A stretch of 64,000 bases of DNA from Meandrina meandrites. Its lineage: Eukaryota; Cnidaria; Anthozoa; Scleractinia; Meandrinidae. Shown in pieces: positions 57,701-61,340 of the stretch. Under the pieces are notes generated by a model. The model saw nothing but the letters and a program-made list of their open reading frames with translations, was not told where the DNA came from and did not search any database. The stretch lies in contig OY855913.1 of assembly GCA_963693305.1 (NCBI GenBank), positions 19,183,515-19,247,514 on the forward strand. Reading direction: 5' to 3'. Position 1 is the first letter of the stretch; each line of letters begins with the position of its first letter. The translations under genes were made by a program, and so were the position numbers.

Positions 57701-58988
57701 TCTGCACACCTTTAGACTGGACCGTCAAATGCGAGAGATAAAGGAAGAGATGGCTTCAATATCGAGACAAGAAGAGGAACACAAGAAACGCAAGATTGAT
57801 GCCGTGAGTAACTGTTGTCAAGCTTCTCAATTACCAAGTGTGATCAACTTCGTAATTCTCCTTACAGTGTCAACACATTGTCAAGCATGCAAGTGTTGAG
57901 AATACAGACAATCATCAGCTGGGAACATTGTCTTGGAGATTGTGATGTTGATTAGTGTCCACCTGATTTGTTGGCTATTAATTTATGTATTGTGATATCT
58001 AAGGTCATTCGGTAAAGCAAGCAGTAACCTGCGTTCCCAGTGTTTGTAAGCGGCTGTCGTGTTTGAGTAATAGGCAAATTCTCGTTTCCACTTACCATAC
58101 ATTGTTAGTGCTGCCACTCTAAATCGGCTAGTTGTGATCCTCTAGTTATGAATCACTTTTGCCTCAGTTTTCCTTTTCATGTATGAATAACGCTCTTTTT
58201 TGCCAGGAAATAGCTTCACGTTACTCAAGCTATTCAATCATCTTATCTCGAGAGCGCAGACATTCGGGTCAGAGGATGATCATTGAACCAAAAATGAAAC
58301 ACGTGAAGCATGCAGAATGAAAGGGTGCTTTTGATTTTTTTACCGATATTGGTTCTTTGCCTTTTGACTTATTTGTTTTACTCTTATTCTTCAGGAGAGA
58401 GAGGTTGAACATCTTGAAGGTGTTGTAGCAAGTTTAAAACAAGAATTAGGCATGGCAAAGAAACGCGTGAGCGAACTACAGCACGCCTTAGAGGACGACA
58501 TGCATTATGACTCAGACGGAATGTCCAACGATGATGATGACGACGACGACATTGATCTCGATTTGAGCGACGATTCCGATGATGAATTTAAAGACAGCGG
58601 TTCGCGGCCATCGGAGCCGAGGTCGTATCGATCACTTGACGATCTCGACGACGAGGATGACCTCAGTGATCGGCTGAAACGAAAACTGAACGATCTCAGT
58701 GAAGATTTACCTCGTTCGGCAAGAGGATCGCGACCTCCCGCCGATTCCGTAGATTCGGACGTGTTCGAGAGTACTCGGCACGATGGTGACGTCAATGAGT
58801 CACGAAAGGCCGGTCGAAGAGGAAGCGAAGAGGGCCGGCACGCTCGGAGATCGAGATCGGGAACCGACGAACATGAGACGAGTATCGATAAGAGACGAAG
58901 GAGAAGCGACGATAAGAGAAGGAAAAGCGTCGAGAAGAGGAAAAGTTTCGAGAAGAAATCCACTTCCACTGACAATTCAATACATTGA
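19521..58988 (+). CDS. Unconventional myosin XVIII (MYO18A-like), spliced span of 40 coding exons
   Basis: All 40 exons join with matching phases to 2210 codons (human MYO18A is about 2050). Order: K/E-rich start (residues 3-40), SH3-ligand-like proline motifs (about 148 and 228), PDZ (about 333-420), motor (about 530-1285), IQ motif (about 1290-1310), coiled coil (about 1359-2045), Asp run (2059-2065) and an Arg/Lys/Ser tail. Motor landmarks are the P-loop GHSGSGKT (625-632), a switch I-like NHNASRF (676-682) and a switch II-like DPPGFQ (923-928). Myosin XVIII binds actin and nucleotide but in mammals lacks useful ATPase activity, and serves as a scaffold for actomyosin and Golgi-actin linkage (with GOLPH3). 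The altered switches here agree with that. Alternative N-termini lacking the PDZ exon are known in mammals and cannot be judged here. Confidence 0.95.
22944..23180. mobile_element. 237-bp inverted-repeat MITE
   Basis: The ends AGGGTTTGACATTT and AGGGTTCGACATTT are inverted. Inner words ggtcgacttagtc and ctagcctcggg are repeated in degenerate form. It is non-coding and lies in myosin intron 1. Confidence 0.6.
23253..23430. repeat. Short inverted repeat
   Basis: The arm tctatgctgtgtgtgacaaa at about 23250 pairs with atttgtcacacaccgctgtc at about 23411. The arms are near-complementary over about 25 bp and the spacer is 140 bp. Confidence 0.5.
24038..24372. mobile_element. TTAAGGTGGCTC element, copy 1
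   Basis: The ends TTAAGGTGGCTCAGAAC and TTAAGGTGGCTCTGAAC (inverted) bound a 335-bp non-coding element. It is followed after 12 bp by a second copy in opposite orientation. Confidence 0.7.
24385..24719. mobile_element. TTAAGGTGGCTC element, copy 2 (inverted)
   Basis: The left end TTAAGGTGGCTCTGAAC is the mirror of copy 1's right end. Internal words such as catgtgcagatttttttaaa, gatgcaac/gttgcatc and gtgacccccat/atgggggtcac mirror copy 1. The right end is ccagccaccttaa. The pair forms one palindrome of about 680 bp. Confidence 0.7.
24987..25187 (+). CDS. MYO18A-like exon 2
   Basis: Acceptor gtattcag, donor gtttgt, phase 0 at both ends. Residues 459-525 include [19 protein letters not shown] and CKVKLDHGG, matching human AWNETEKVWLVHRDGFS and KVKLDHDG. 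This is the myosin N-terminal SH3-like lead into the motor. Confidence 0.93.
25300..25430. repeat. Interspersed repeat, also in intron 19
   Basis: The words gcattgttcc, ttttgttgttcttttgaag, gagaccttgcaag and ctgctagccc line up with 42165-42295 (gcattgttcc, ctattgttctcttgaag, acaccttgcgag, ctgctacccg). This indicates a dispersed family with two copies here. Confidence 0.5.
25766..25942 (+). CDS. MYO18A-like exon 3
   Basis: Acceptor ttattttag, donor gtgagt, phase 0. Residues 526-584 include [20 protein letters not shown] and [17 protein letters not shown], the usual first block of a myosin motor. Confidence 0.93.
26214..26290 (+). mobile_element. tRNA-like SINE fragment
   Basis: An A-box-like tagattagtggtagaacatc and a B box gggttcgac are spaced about as in a tRNA, but a clover leaf is not intact. 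It is probably a fragment of the same SINE class as 38376-38440. Confidence 0.4.
26343..26553 (+). CDS. MYO18A-like exon 4 (P-loop)
   Basis: Acceptor ttttcacag, donor gtagaa, ends phase 1. It encodes [20 protein letters not shown] and the P-loop GHSGSGKT (residues 625-632), where conventional myosins have GESGAGKT. Human MYO18A has GSSGSGKT, so the Glu replacement is shared. Confidence 0.95.
26619..26683 (+). repeat. Inverted repeat arm upstream of exon 5
   Basis: The words cccttgtagtcagcggtg, cagacatgtgcat and ccaggatcc pair with the reverse complement of 27384-27450, with a few mismatches and one gap. The arms enclose exon 5. Confidence 0.65.
26940..27082 (+). CDS. MYO18A-like exon 5 (switch I region)
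   Basis: Acceptor cttttccag, donor gtcagt, ends phase 0. It encodes [20 protein letters not shown] and then [16 protein letters not shown] at the switch I position (residues 676-691). Conventional myosins have NxNSSRFGK. Human MYO18A has NGNATRFSQI, so the Ser-to-Ala change is shared. Confidence 0.93.
27384..27450 (-). repeat. Inverted repeat arm downstream of exon 5
   Basis: This is complementary to 26619-26683. The minus strand reads cccttgaagtcagcggtg, ccgacatgtgcat and ccaggatcc. Confidence 0.65.
27631..27697 (+). repeat. Direct repeat upstream of exon 6
   Basis: Sixty-seven bases starting cagcaatttgaaggctctta recur at 28012-28078 with only two differences seen by eye. The copies flank exon 6. 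Confidence 0.85.
27740..27797 (+). repeat. (GATT)n microsatellite
   Basis: About 14 uninterrupted GATT units in myosin intron 5. Confidence 0.95.
27879..27979 (+). CDS. MYO18A-like exon 6
   Basis: Acceptor tgtttcag, donor gttagt, ends phase 2. Residues 703-736 read [20 protein letters not shown] and [11 protein letters not shown], equivalent to TMLLEKLRVARRP and FNVFYYLLACGD in human MYO18A. Confidence 0.93.
28012..28078 (+). repeat. Direct repeat downstream of exon 6
   Basis: Second copy of the 67-bp segment at 27631-27697, same orientation, 381 bp downstream. Confidence 0.85.
28164..28183 (+). repeat. Poly-G run
   Basis: Twenty G in intron 6. Further G and C homopolymers follow at about 28369-28380 and 28402-28417, the latter before ccagctacacccctg. 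These resemble borders of poly-G/C-bearing repeat fragments. Confidence 0.7.
28498..28564 (+). CDS. MYO18A-like exon 7
   Basis: Acceptor ttctaacag, donor gtgcag, ends phase 0. It encodes [20 protein letters not shown] (residues 736-758). Confidence 0.85.
28984..29128 (+). CDS. MYO18A-like exon 8
   Basis: Acceptor ctcaacag, donor gtaaac, ends phase 1. It encodes [20 protein letters not shown] and [15 protein letters not shown], the motor segment matching human LQAAMKVLGISPDE and ILAAIYHLGAAG. Confidence 0.93.
29277..29440 (+). repeat. Interspersed repeat, copy in intron 8
   Basis: Words such as gaagtccacctttcctgcat and ctgagagtcattttatccc recur, in reverse orientation, at 51065-51250 in intron 26. 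A short poly-A and caaatgcaaatgc stretch precedes this copy. Confidence 0.6.
29609..29909 (+). CDS. MYO18A-like exon 9
   Basis: Acceptor catttatag, donor gtaagt, ends phase 2. Residues 807-907 contain [17 protein letters not shown], an [15 protein letters not shown] insert corresponding to human loop 1/LQRSTSFRQ sequence, and [20 protein letters not shown] before switch II. Confidence 0.93.
30079..30185 (-). repeat. Perfect 28-bp-arm hairpin with ribozyme-like loop
   Basis: Arms 30081-30108 and 30156-30183 are perfectly complementary. The 47-nt loop read on the minus strand holds ctactgaagggctttgcctgaaacg. This contains a stem-loop and GAAAC as in a hammerhead-type core, though CUGANGA is broken. 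Confidence 0.6.
30585..30777 (+). CDS. MYO18A-like exon 10 (switch II region)
   Basis: Acceptor tcttaaag, donor gttctt, ends phase 0. It encodes [16 protein letters not shown] and [20 protein letters not shown] (human VDTPGFQNPE and FEELCHNYTQDRLQRLFHE). Switch II is DPPGFQ instead of DIAGFE. Loss of the terminal Glu removes the salt bridge to switch I that ATPase-competent myosins need. Confidence 0.95.
30948..31070 (+). mobile_element. tRNA-derived SINE fragment
   Basis: A box tagctcagtgcttttagagc, B box gggttcaactccc. A body running to agtattcgacttgagaatg follows. The A-to-B spacing fits a tRNA, but no intact acceptor stem is evident. Confidence 0.5.
31501..31584 (+). CDS. MYO18A-like exon 11
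   Basis: Acceptor attccacag, donor gtatgt, phase 0 at both ends. It encodes [20 protein letters not shown] (residues 972-999), in the place of human ENIELAFDDLEPPTDDSV. Confidence 0.9.
31944..32076 (+). CDS. MYO18A-like exon 12
   Basis: Acceptor ctccttag, donor gtaagt, ends phase 1. It encodes [20 protein letters not shown] and LARLYVHHC, matching human GLLWLLEEEALVPGASEDT. Confidence 0.93.
32614..32773 (+). CDS. MYO18A-like exon 13
   Basis: Acceptor cccttacag, donor gtaagt, ends phase 2. It encodes [20 protein letters not shown], matching human [20 protein letters not shown]. Confidence 0.9.
33181..33300 (-). mobile_element. Repeat fragment with hammerhead-like core
   Basis: The minus strand (33261-33236) reads ctgacgaagagctcacgctc followed by aaaac. 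That is CUGANGA, a four-base-pair stem with a UCAC loop, then AAAAC where GAAAC is expected. It resembles ribozyme-bearing Penelope-like elements or retrozymes, with the key G lost. Confidence 0.4.
33337..33475 (+). CDS. MYO18A-like exon 14
   Basis: Acceptor tttcccag, donor gtgagt, ends phase 0. It encodes [16 protein letters not shown], then [20 protein letters not shown], the basic loop 2 actin-binding region (human RRATSMRKTF and AVKKKSLC). Confidence 0.9.
33674..33872 (-). mobile_element. tRNA-derived SINE, reversed
   Basis: On the minus strand a degenerate B box ggttggagccct is followed by gtgttcttgggcaagacact, then ccacccaggtgtataaatgg, and ends tggactaacatcccct. The arrangement is that of a coral-type tRNA SINE, and 8383-8440 looks like its head. 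Confidence 0.5.
34079..34283 (+). CDS. MYO18A-like exon 15
   Basis: Acceptor tatattag, donor gtgggc, ends phase 1. It encodes [20 protein letters not shown] and [20 protein letters not shown] (human TIKKSKLHFVHCFLPVAEG and [20 protein letters not shown]), the lower-50K and relay/converter lead region. Confidence 0.95.
34284..37488 (+). other. MYO18A-like intron 15
   Basis: This 3.2 kb intron has no recognisable coding sequence. Around 35030-35340 it is more CpG-rich and has an RFX-type X-box palindrome (35116-35128). The rest shows no repeat that I can define. Confidence 0.55.
35116..35128. promoter_or_regulatory. X-box (RFX-type) palindrome
   Basis: GTTGCTAAGCAAC fits the RFX consensus of two RYYNYY-like halves. 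The neighbouring GGCATGCGCATG resembles an NRF1 site. It may mark an intronic enhancer or promoter, or be chance. Confidence 0.3.
37489..37589 (+). CDS. MYO18A-like exon 16
   Basis: Acceptor cctccacag, donor gtgagt, ends phase 0. It encodes [20 protein letters not shown] (human [20 protein letters not shown]), the converter entry. Confidence 0.95.
38173..38238 (+). CDS. MYO18A-like exon 17
   Basis: Acceptor ttcccag, donor gtaagg, phase 0. It encodes [20 protein letters not shown] (human [20 protein letters not shown]). Confidence 0.93.
38376..38440 (-). mobile_element. tRNA-like SINE, reversed
   Basis: The minus strand reads tagctcagtagtagagcgtc (A box) and ggttcgactcc (B box) with tRNA-like spacing, then a body resembling other SINE fragments. 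A functional tRNA cannot be excluded but the acceptor stem is not convincing. Confidence 0.45.
38507..38613. mobile_element. Near-perfect hairpin element
   Basis: The arm aacaattagattatgagctc and onward through tttctatgaggtgatagttg pairs with the downstream half. Only about 15 bases (gaggccgcaggccga) remain in the loop. Confidence 0.7.
39041..39102 (+). repeat. Polypyrimidine mirror-like tract
   Basis: Over 60 bases of nearly pure C/T (cccctcccc, cccttccctcccc words). Such tracts can form triplex DNA. Confidence 0.6.
41306..41434 (+). CDS. MYO18A-like exon 18 (end of motor, IQ motif)
   Basis: Acceptor tttttccag, donor gtaagt, phase 0. It encodes [20 protein letters not shown] (human [20 protein letters not shown]) and one IQ motif, [12 protein letters not shown] (from residue 1293), the expected light-chain or calmodulin site. 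Confidence 0.95.
41538..41797 (+). repeat. 28-bp minisatellite with E2F-like word
   Basis: About nine units of form GGTTACAAGTTTTCCCGCGC plus TTGTCACC. Most contain TTTCCCGC or TTTCCGCG. Frames run open through it in several phases because 28 is not a multiple of three. A diverged sister array is at 42897-43060. Confidence 0.9.
41963..42052 (+). CDS. MYO18A-like exon 19
   Basis: Acceptor gttcgtag, donor gtaaaa, phase 0. It encodes [20 protein letters not shown] (human [20 protein letters not shown]), the conserved neck-to-rod junction. Confidence 0.95.
42165..42295. repeat. Interspersed repeat related to 25300-25430
   Basis: It shares gcattgttcc, ttctcttgaag and ctgctacccg-like words in the same order and orientation as the intron 2 copy. 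Confidence 0.5.
42494..42547 (+). CDS. MYO18A-like exon 20
   Basis: Acceptor ttgtacag, donor gtaagg, phase 0, 18 codons: [18 protein letters not shown] (human VRPLIEVQLSEEQIRNK). It opens the coiled coil. Confidence 0.93.
42897..43060 (+). repeat. Diverged minisatellite related to 41538-41797
   Basis: About five units such as gttgcatgttttcccgcgct plus tcgctctg, of roughly 28 bp with one expanded unit. The same TTTTCCCGC core occurs. It gives a spurious 162-codon minus-strand frame. Confidence 0.75.
43207..43296 (+). CDS. MYO18A-like exon 21 (coiled coil)
   Basis: Acceptor cttttccag, donor gtaaga, phase 0. It encodes [20 protein letters not shown] (human LRSKLEKAEKERNEL). Confidence 0.93.
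44027..44350. mobile_element. Inverted-repeat MITE with SINE insertion
   Basis: The ends CTAAAGGTGATGTTACACGG and CTTAAGGTGATGTTATACGG (inverted) are followed inside by repeated atttttaacg words. A reversed SINE 3' fragment sits within. Confidence 0.7.
44088..44155 (-). mobile_element. Truncated SINE inside the MITE
   Basis: The minus strand reads tatacacggccccacaagct, then tctagctttaaa and ataaataaagttgctttacc. This matches the 3' end of the SINE at 13294-13550. Confidence 0.65.
44876..45106. mobile_element. MITE with CCCTCCAAGTT ends
   Basis: Inverted ends aaccctccaagtt and aacttggagggtt are flanked by a possible 8-bp duplication, GTTAACAA (44876-44883 and 45099-45106). Inside, ttttagtcgcc and its complement recur. 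The exact borders are ambiguous because the duplication overlaps the repeat ends. Confidence 0.6.
45178..45993. mobile_element. CCCGG-ended inverted-repeat element with TCGAAC decamer arrays
   Basis: It starts CCCGGCATAGGCAATCGAAC and ends as the complement of CCCGGCATAGTCAATCGAAC. A perfect CATTATT duplication flanks it (45171-45177 and 45994-46000). Subterminal arrays of CAATCGAACN-type decamers lie on each side (to about 45420, and from about 45850). The interior has one minus-strand ORF. It is a relative of 3681-4451. I cannot place it in a named superfamily; a 7-bp duplication is compatible with, for example, P- or Dada-like transposases. Confidence 0.8.
45424..45723 (-). CDS. Hypothetical 99-codon ORF inside transposon (HIRAN-like?)
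   Basis: It starts [20 protein letters not shown] and continues [17 protein letters not shown] and [14 protein letters not shown]. The order VVKGY, GE, a gap, then GHL recalls HIRAN domains, DNA-binding modules in some helicases and mobile-element proteins. The resemblance is by pattern only. It occupies the unique middle of the CCCGG-ended element, opposite to the host myosin gene. It may be a captured exon or an accessory gene, or may be chance. There is no evidence of transcription. Confidence 0.3.
   Translation of the reverse strand: MASDALWIVSFKCVVKGYQKCRFDVKDGEVFKVLKKIGERGRAFRIANEHGQLGHLQRVLFCSLKCRRQFINGVSVIRINCKNAQEKPVLIGLLWACFV
46977..47096 (+). CDS. MYO18A-like exon 22 (coiled coil)
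   Basis: Acceptor ttccacag, donor gttagt, phase 0. It encodes [20 protein letters not shown] (human [20 protein letters not shown]). Confidence 0.93.
47396..47442 (+). repeat. Short tandem repeat of acagagatag-type units
   Basis: Alternating agatagacagagtaatagac units are repeated about four times in intron 22. Confidence 0.7.
48603..48813. mobile_element. 211-bp MITE with CTGGGCCCGGTTGC ends
   Basis: Perfect 14-bp inverted ends CTGGGCCCGGTTGC. Inner arms aatttaagatttattggga and cctacttaatcttaagtt are partly complementary. A diverged copy is at 17888-18065. Confidence 0.8.
49228..49372 (+). CDS. MYO18A-like exon 23 (coiled coil)
   Basis: Acceptor gtttaaag, donor gtaagt, ends phase 1. It encodes [20 protein letters not shown] and the acidic [11 protein letters not shown] (human [21 protein letters not shown]). 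Confidence 0.93.
49898..50025 (+). CDS. MYO18A-like exon 24 (coiled coil)
   Basis: Acceptor gttgctgcag, donor gtaaat, ends phase 0. It encodes [20 protein letters not shown], in the place of human WRLKYERAVREVDFTKKRL. Confidence 0.93.
50345..50499 (+). CDS. MYO18A-like exon 25 (coiled coil)
   Basis: Acceptor tgattcag, donor gtagaa, ends phase 2. It encodes [20 protein letters not shown] and [11 protein letters not shown] (human [14 protein letters not shown]). Confidence 0.93.
50640..50790. repeat. Interspersed repeat, copy 2 of 3
   Basis: Words ggcaacatgac, gacaagctgaag, aattttcggagtgctc and atttctgattggcc parallel 17040-17250 and 56995-57150. Confidence 0.5.
50912..51035 (+). CDS. MYO18A-like exon 26 (coiled coil)
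   Basis: Acceptor tttttttag, donor gtaaga, ends phase 0. It encodes [20 protein letters not shown], in the place of human [20 protein letters not shown]. Confidence 0.93.
51065..51250 (-). repeat. Interspersed repeat, reversed copy of 29277-29440
   Basis: The minus strand reads gaagtccacttttcctgcat, ctgagagtcattttaaccct and ggggtgcagacgcacccat. A G/C-homopolymer-rich border adjoins. Confidence 0.6.
51603..51698 (+). CDS. MYO18A-like exon 27 (coiled coil)
   Basis: Acceptor tatttgtag, donor gtaagt, phase 0. It encodes [20 protein letters not shown] and onward to QGLQGGD. Confidence 0.9.
52340..52441 (+). CDS. MYO18A-like exon 28 (coiled coil)
   Basis: Acceptor gtttccag, donor gtaata, phase 0. 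It encodes [20 protein letters not shown] and QIQMLEQ (human [20 protein letters not shown] and TIQMLEQ), one of the best conserved rod segments. Confidence 0.95.
52785..53015. repeat. Repeat with 'gagcagaattta' words
   Basis: gagcagaattta recurs at about 52789, 52919 and 53000, with shorter gcagaat words between, in intron 28. It looks like an old interspersed repeat. Confidence 0.4.
53079..53189 (+). CDS. MYO18A-like exon 29 (coiled coil)
   Basis: Acceptor attctttag, donor gtaact, phase 0. It encodes [20 protein letters not shown] and [14 protein letters not shown] (human [20 protein letters not shown]). Confidence 0.93.
53335..53394 (+). CDS. MYO18A-like exon 30 (coiled coil)
   Basis: Acceptor ttttgtag, donor gtgagc, phase 0, 20 codons: [20 protein letters not shown] (human [20 protein letters not shown]). 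Confidence 0.93.
53685..53828 (+). CDS. MYO18A-like exon 31 (coiled coil)
   Basis: Acceptor tctgacag, donor gtcagt, phase 0. It encodes [20 protein letters not shown] (human [20 protein letters not shown]). Confidence 0.95.
53964..54014 (+). CDS. MYO18A-like exon 32 (coiled coil, 51 nt)
   Basis: Acceptor tgttttcag, donor gtaaaa, phase 0, 17 codons: [17 protein letters not shown] (human KNSAPSKREIAQLKNQ). Being short and phase 0, it could be skipped without a frameshift. Confidence 0.9.
54015..55343 (+). other. MYO18A-like intron 32
   Basis: A 1.3 kb AT-rich intron. I see no repeat family or regulatory structure beyond a CRE-like tgacgtcat word at 54132. Confidence 0.5.
55344..55457 (+). CDS. 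MYO18A-like exon 33 (coiled coil)
   Basis: Acceptor gtttgcag, donor gtaata, phase 0. It encodes [20 protein letters not shown] and [18 protein letters not shown] (human [20 protein letters not shown] and IEDLHLQIDDIAKAKTALE). Confidence 0.95.
55847..55963 (+). CDS. MYO18A-like exon 34 (coiled coil)
   Basis: Acceptor tttgttag, donor gtttgt, phase 0. It encodes [20 protein letters not shown] and [11 protein letters not shown] (human [20 protein letters not shown] and ELMKKHKAAV). Confidence 0.95.
56298..56381 (+). CDS. MYO18A-like exon 35 (coiled coil)
   Basis: Acceptor cgttcttag, donor gtaggt, phase 0. It encodes [20 protein letters not shown] and 8 more residues. Confidence 0.93.
56649..56729 (+). 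CDS. MYO18A-like exon 36 (coiled coil)
   Basis: Acceptor cttgtttag, donor gtattt, phase 0. It encodes [20 protein letters not shown] (human [20 protein letters not shown]). Confidence 0.93.
56821..56877 (+). CDS. MYO18A-like exon 37 (coiled coil)
   Basis: Acceptor gctttgtag, donor gtacac, phase 0, 19 codons: [19 protein letters not shown] (human IRELETRLEFERTQVKR). Confidence 0.93.
56995..57150. repeat. Interspersed repeat, copy 3 of 3
   Basis: Words agcaacatgac, aattttcggagtactt and acttctgattggac match the order seen at 17040-17250 and 50640-50790. Confidence 0.5.
57213..57310 (+). CDS. MYO18A-like exon 38 (coiled coil)
   Basis: Acceptor tttaaccag, donor gtacac, ends phase 2. It encodes [20 protein letters not shown] and continues to LTQENAR (human LKENMEKLTEERDQR and AENREKEQNKRL). 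Confidence 0.93.
57716..57803 (+). CDS. MYO18A-like exon 39 (coiled coil)
   Basis: Acceptor acacctttag, donor gtgagt, ends phase 0. It encodes [20 protein letters not shown] and KKRKIDA (human [20 protein letters not shown] and SRKKHELE). Confidence 0.93.
58395..58988 (+). CDS. MYO18A-like exon 40: end of coiled coil and charged tail
   Basis: Acceptor attcttcag; stop TGA at 58986. It encodes [20 protein letters not shown] and [16 protein letters not shown] (human [20 protein letters not shown]), a seven-Asp run (residues 2059-2065), acidic SDDSDDEF, then a long Arg/Lys/Ser-rich tail ending STDNSIH. The basic tail of about 100 residues is more extreme than in human MYO18A and would offer membrane- or nucleic-acid-type electrostatic contacts; that role is inferred. 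Confidence 0.93.
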   Translation, partial: EREVEHLEGVVASLKQELGMAKKRVSELQHALEDDMHYDSDGMSNDDDDDDDIDLDLSDDSDDEFKDSGSRPSEPRSYRSLDDLDDEDDLSDRLKRKLNDLSEDLPRSARGSRPPADSVDSDVFESTRHDGDVNESRKAGRRGSEEGRHARRSRSGTDEHETSIDKRRRRSDDKRRKSVEKRKSFEKKSTSTDNSIH

Positions 58989-60228
58989 CGAGAAGAGTAC
59001 ACTGTTGTAGATGATTATCGCTGTGAAAACTTTCACGACATTTTTGAACAAAGATTTATCCTAAGCTTGTCACCAAGTGTTGCGACCGCCGAGTTCCATA
59101 AATTATAACTTGTCAGATGTGGAAGTCCGTTATGACAAAACAGCAACAGACCAATCAAAGCCTTTCAAACTTGGGAACGCGGGCCTCTCGTTTTCAAGAT
59201 TAGCTGCCATGTTATGTCCATGTCTTCTAACATGGAATCACTTAACAGAATTGTTTCCTGGCTTAAGTTACAGGTCATAGGGTTTTACATCATAAAATCT
59301 TAGCAACATGTTTTGTATTTATTTCCGTTTAAACAAATACCCGGTTATAGAAAGCTCTGATGATCATGAGAAAATTGTAACGAACTAATTTGTGGAACCG
59401 AGCATGTTCATTCTATCGGAGCTATCCCGTACGAAATCGTTCATGCAGAAAGAACAAATAGTATACTACAATTGCAATTATGTTTTACATTTCTCTGGGA
59501 TGAAGAGGATTCCCTCAGTTTTACTTGGAGCAGACTGAAGAGGTTTCGATAATTTAGGTTACGGTACATAGTTCAAGCATTCATTTTAACATGGGGTGAT
59601 TTCAGAATTTGGCCGCTTTCCTTCGCTACTAGAGTGATATTTAGTTCACAGAACGCATTCGTTCCCAAAATGAACTTTATGAGCCATAGTGTCGTTTCTG
59701 TTTCCAAACTGCTTGTAAGTACCTTTGTGTGACTTCACCAGTGCTCTGGCTCCAGGATTAGGTGATTCTTGAATGATGACAGCAAATTAATATGAACACT
59801 AGACTATATCAAAGTTGCCATAGTTCAAGTTAATCGTCTTATGCCACGAAAGTCAAATGGTGTGGTTTTGGACGGTCGTTCGGAAGGTCTCATTTGATTG
59901 GTTGTATTCTAAATGTAGAAGAAGCCAATCAGAACGAGTTGATCATGTGCACCTTAAGCCTAACCGTGATTGGTTAATTGTAGAATCAAGATTTGGACTA
60001 ACCCTAAACTCACATCAACTTTTGCAAGTCCAATTTGGTTTGGTGAATATTTTACGTGAACGTTTTAACTCGTTAAGCCCCAGTATCAATATACAAATTC
60101 TCCTGAGTGGTCTTCATACAATTCATACATCACTAGTTAGGAGAATATGTGAAAACATCAGATGAATGCTGTTTCGCTTTGGTTATAATCCCGTTGATTC
60201 TCGTAACCTCTTGCTCGTGATTATGTAT

Positions 60229-60381
60229 CAGGGGCGGATCTAGGGGTAGGGTGCAAGGGGCCGCACAACCCCCCCCCCCCCCCCTCCCCCGAGATGACCG
60301 GGCGGCTTTCTAATTCAACTGGTATTCTGCAAAAAAAAGACTATGTGTACCCCTTCTAAGAAAAATCCTGGATCCGCCCTG
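60229..60381. mobile_element. MITE with CAGGGGCGGATC ends
   Basis: The left end CAGGGGCGGATCTAGG and right end CCTGGATCCGCCCTG are inverted. The inside includes an 18-base C run. The ends resemble short hAT-like MITEs, but no clear target duplication is present. Confidence 0.6.
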
Positions 60382-60769
60382 TGTATGGAAACCTTTTAAT
60401 AGAAATTGTATACTGATGTCACGGGGCCTAAAGAGTTAGCCCGGGTGAAACTGGACACGGTTGTTTATGACAGATTAATTATTGTTGCACAAGCCTTGTT
60501 CGTATATAAAAATCACTTGAATATATTTTATATTAACGACTTAACAGAGGTAATTAAGTTAGAGTAGTTATTTTTGTACGTTGTCATACGTCGCTAAGTT
60601 GGCTGTAAATGAGGGATTTGATTGGTGTACATACAAGTCTGACAAGCCGTGATGTGTTTCTTGTACTTTTATTTGTTTTAAACCCCGTGATTGAGCAACT
60701 TTTCGCGGGGCAGTATTGCCACTCTACCAGGATACGACACAAATCCATCTCGGCTTACCGTCATTACTC

Positions 60770-60905
60770 TGCCAGGTTGCTGCAACAATTAGTAGTCAGC
60801 GGACCAATGACCATAATAAAACCAACCAATCAGATTGCCCCACTGCCGGTCTAATATATTTTTCTAATAGGAGCGGGTATTGTCCCGAATGATCCCGCAC
60901 AAACT
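60770..60905. repeat. Interspersed repeat related to 9185-9355
   Basis: It shares accaatcagattgcccca and ggtattgtcccgaatgatcc with the AUTS2-intron copy, in the same orientation. Confidence 0.5.
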
Positions 60906-60921
60906 CGCCTGTCGATTGTTT

Positions 60922-61340
60922 GGCTTTTACAGCTATTTCGAGAAAGGTTGTCGGAAAAAAAAGCATCAAAGTACACGCGACAAGACCGAAAGGTGGTATG
61001 GATATTCACTGGAATTTTGCATATTGGCCAAGTTTGTATTTTTGCACATGGAAAATTTGTTTTTCCTCTCCGGGGCCAATATCTTTAGCTTTATTTTTAC
61101 TGTCGCATCTCTTTGAGTGAGGAAAATCCTTCTAAACTTCAGAGGGGCTAAACGTACCTTGTTTCTACATGTCTGAAGAGAAAGAAGACCTGAAATTCGC
61201 GCTTATTTTGTTGTTATATCTCATTAGTATGCAACACGTGCAGTAGATCAATACGTCTACCCATACTACCTTTCGAAATTGGCTTGTGCAGTTTTGTGCT
61301 TTTTTCCGACAACGTTTCTCGAAATAGCTGTATACAAAAG
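60922..61340. mobile_element. Inverted-repeat element (arms about 90 bp)
   Basis: Arm 60922-61012 (agctatttcgagaaaggttg, tcggaaaaaa, ccgaaaggtggtatgg) pairs with 61246-61340 (minus strand agctatttcgagaaacgttg, tcggaaaaaa, tcgaaaggtagtatgg). About 230 bp lies between. It is either one foldback element or two opposed repeat copies. Confidence 0.65.

Noticed and set aside
58505..59002. 165-codon minus-strand Ser/Leu-rich ORF
   Set aside because: It is a shadow of the charged myosin tail exon on the opposite strand.
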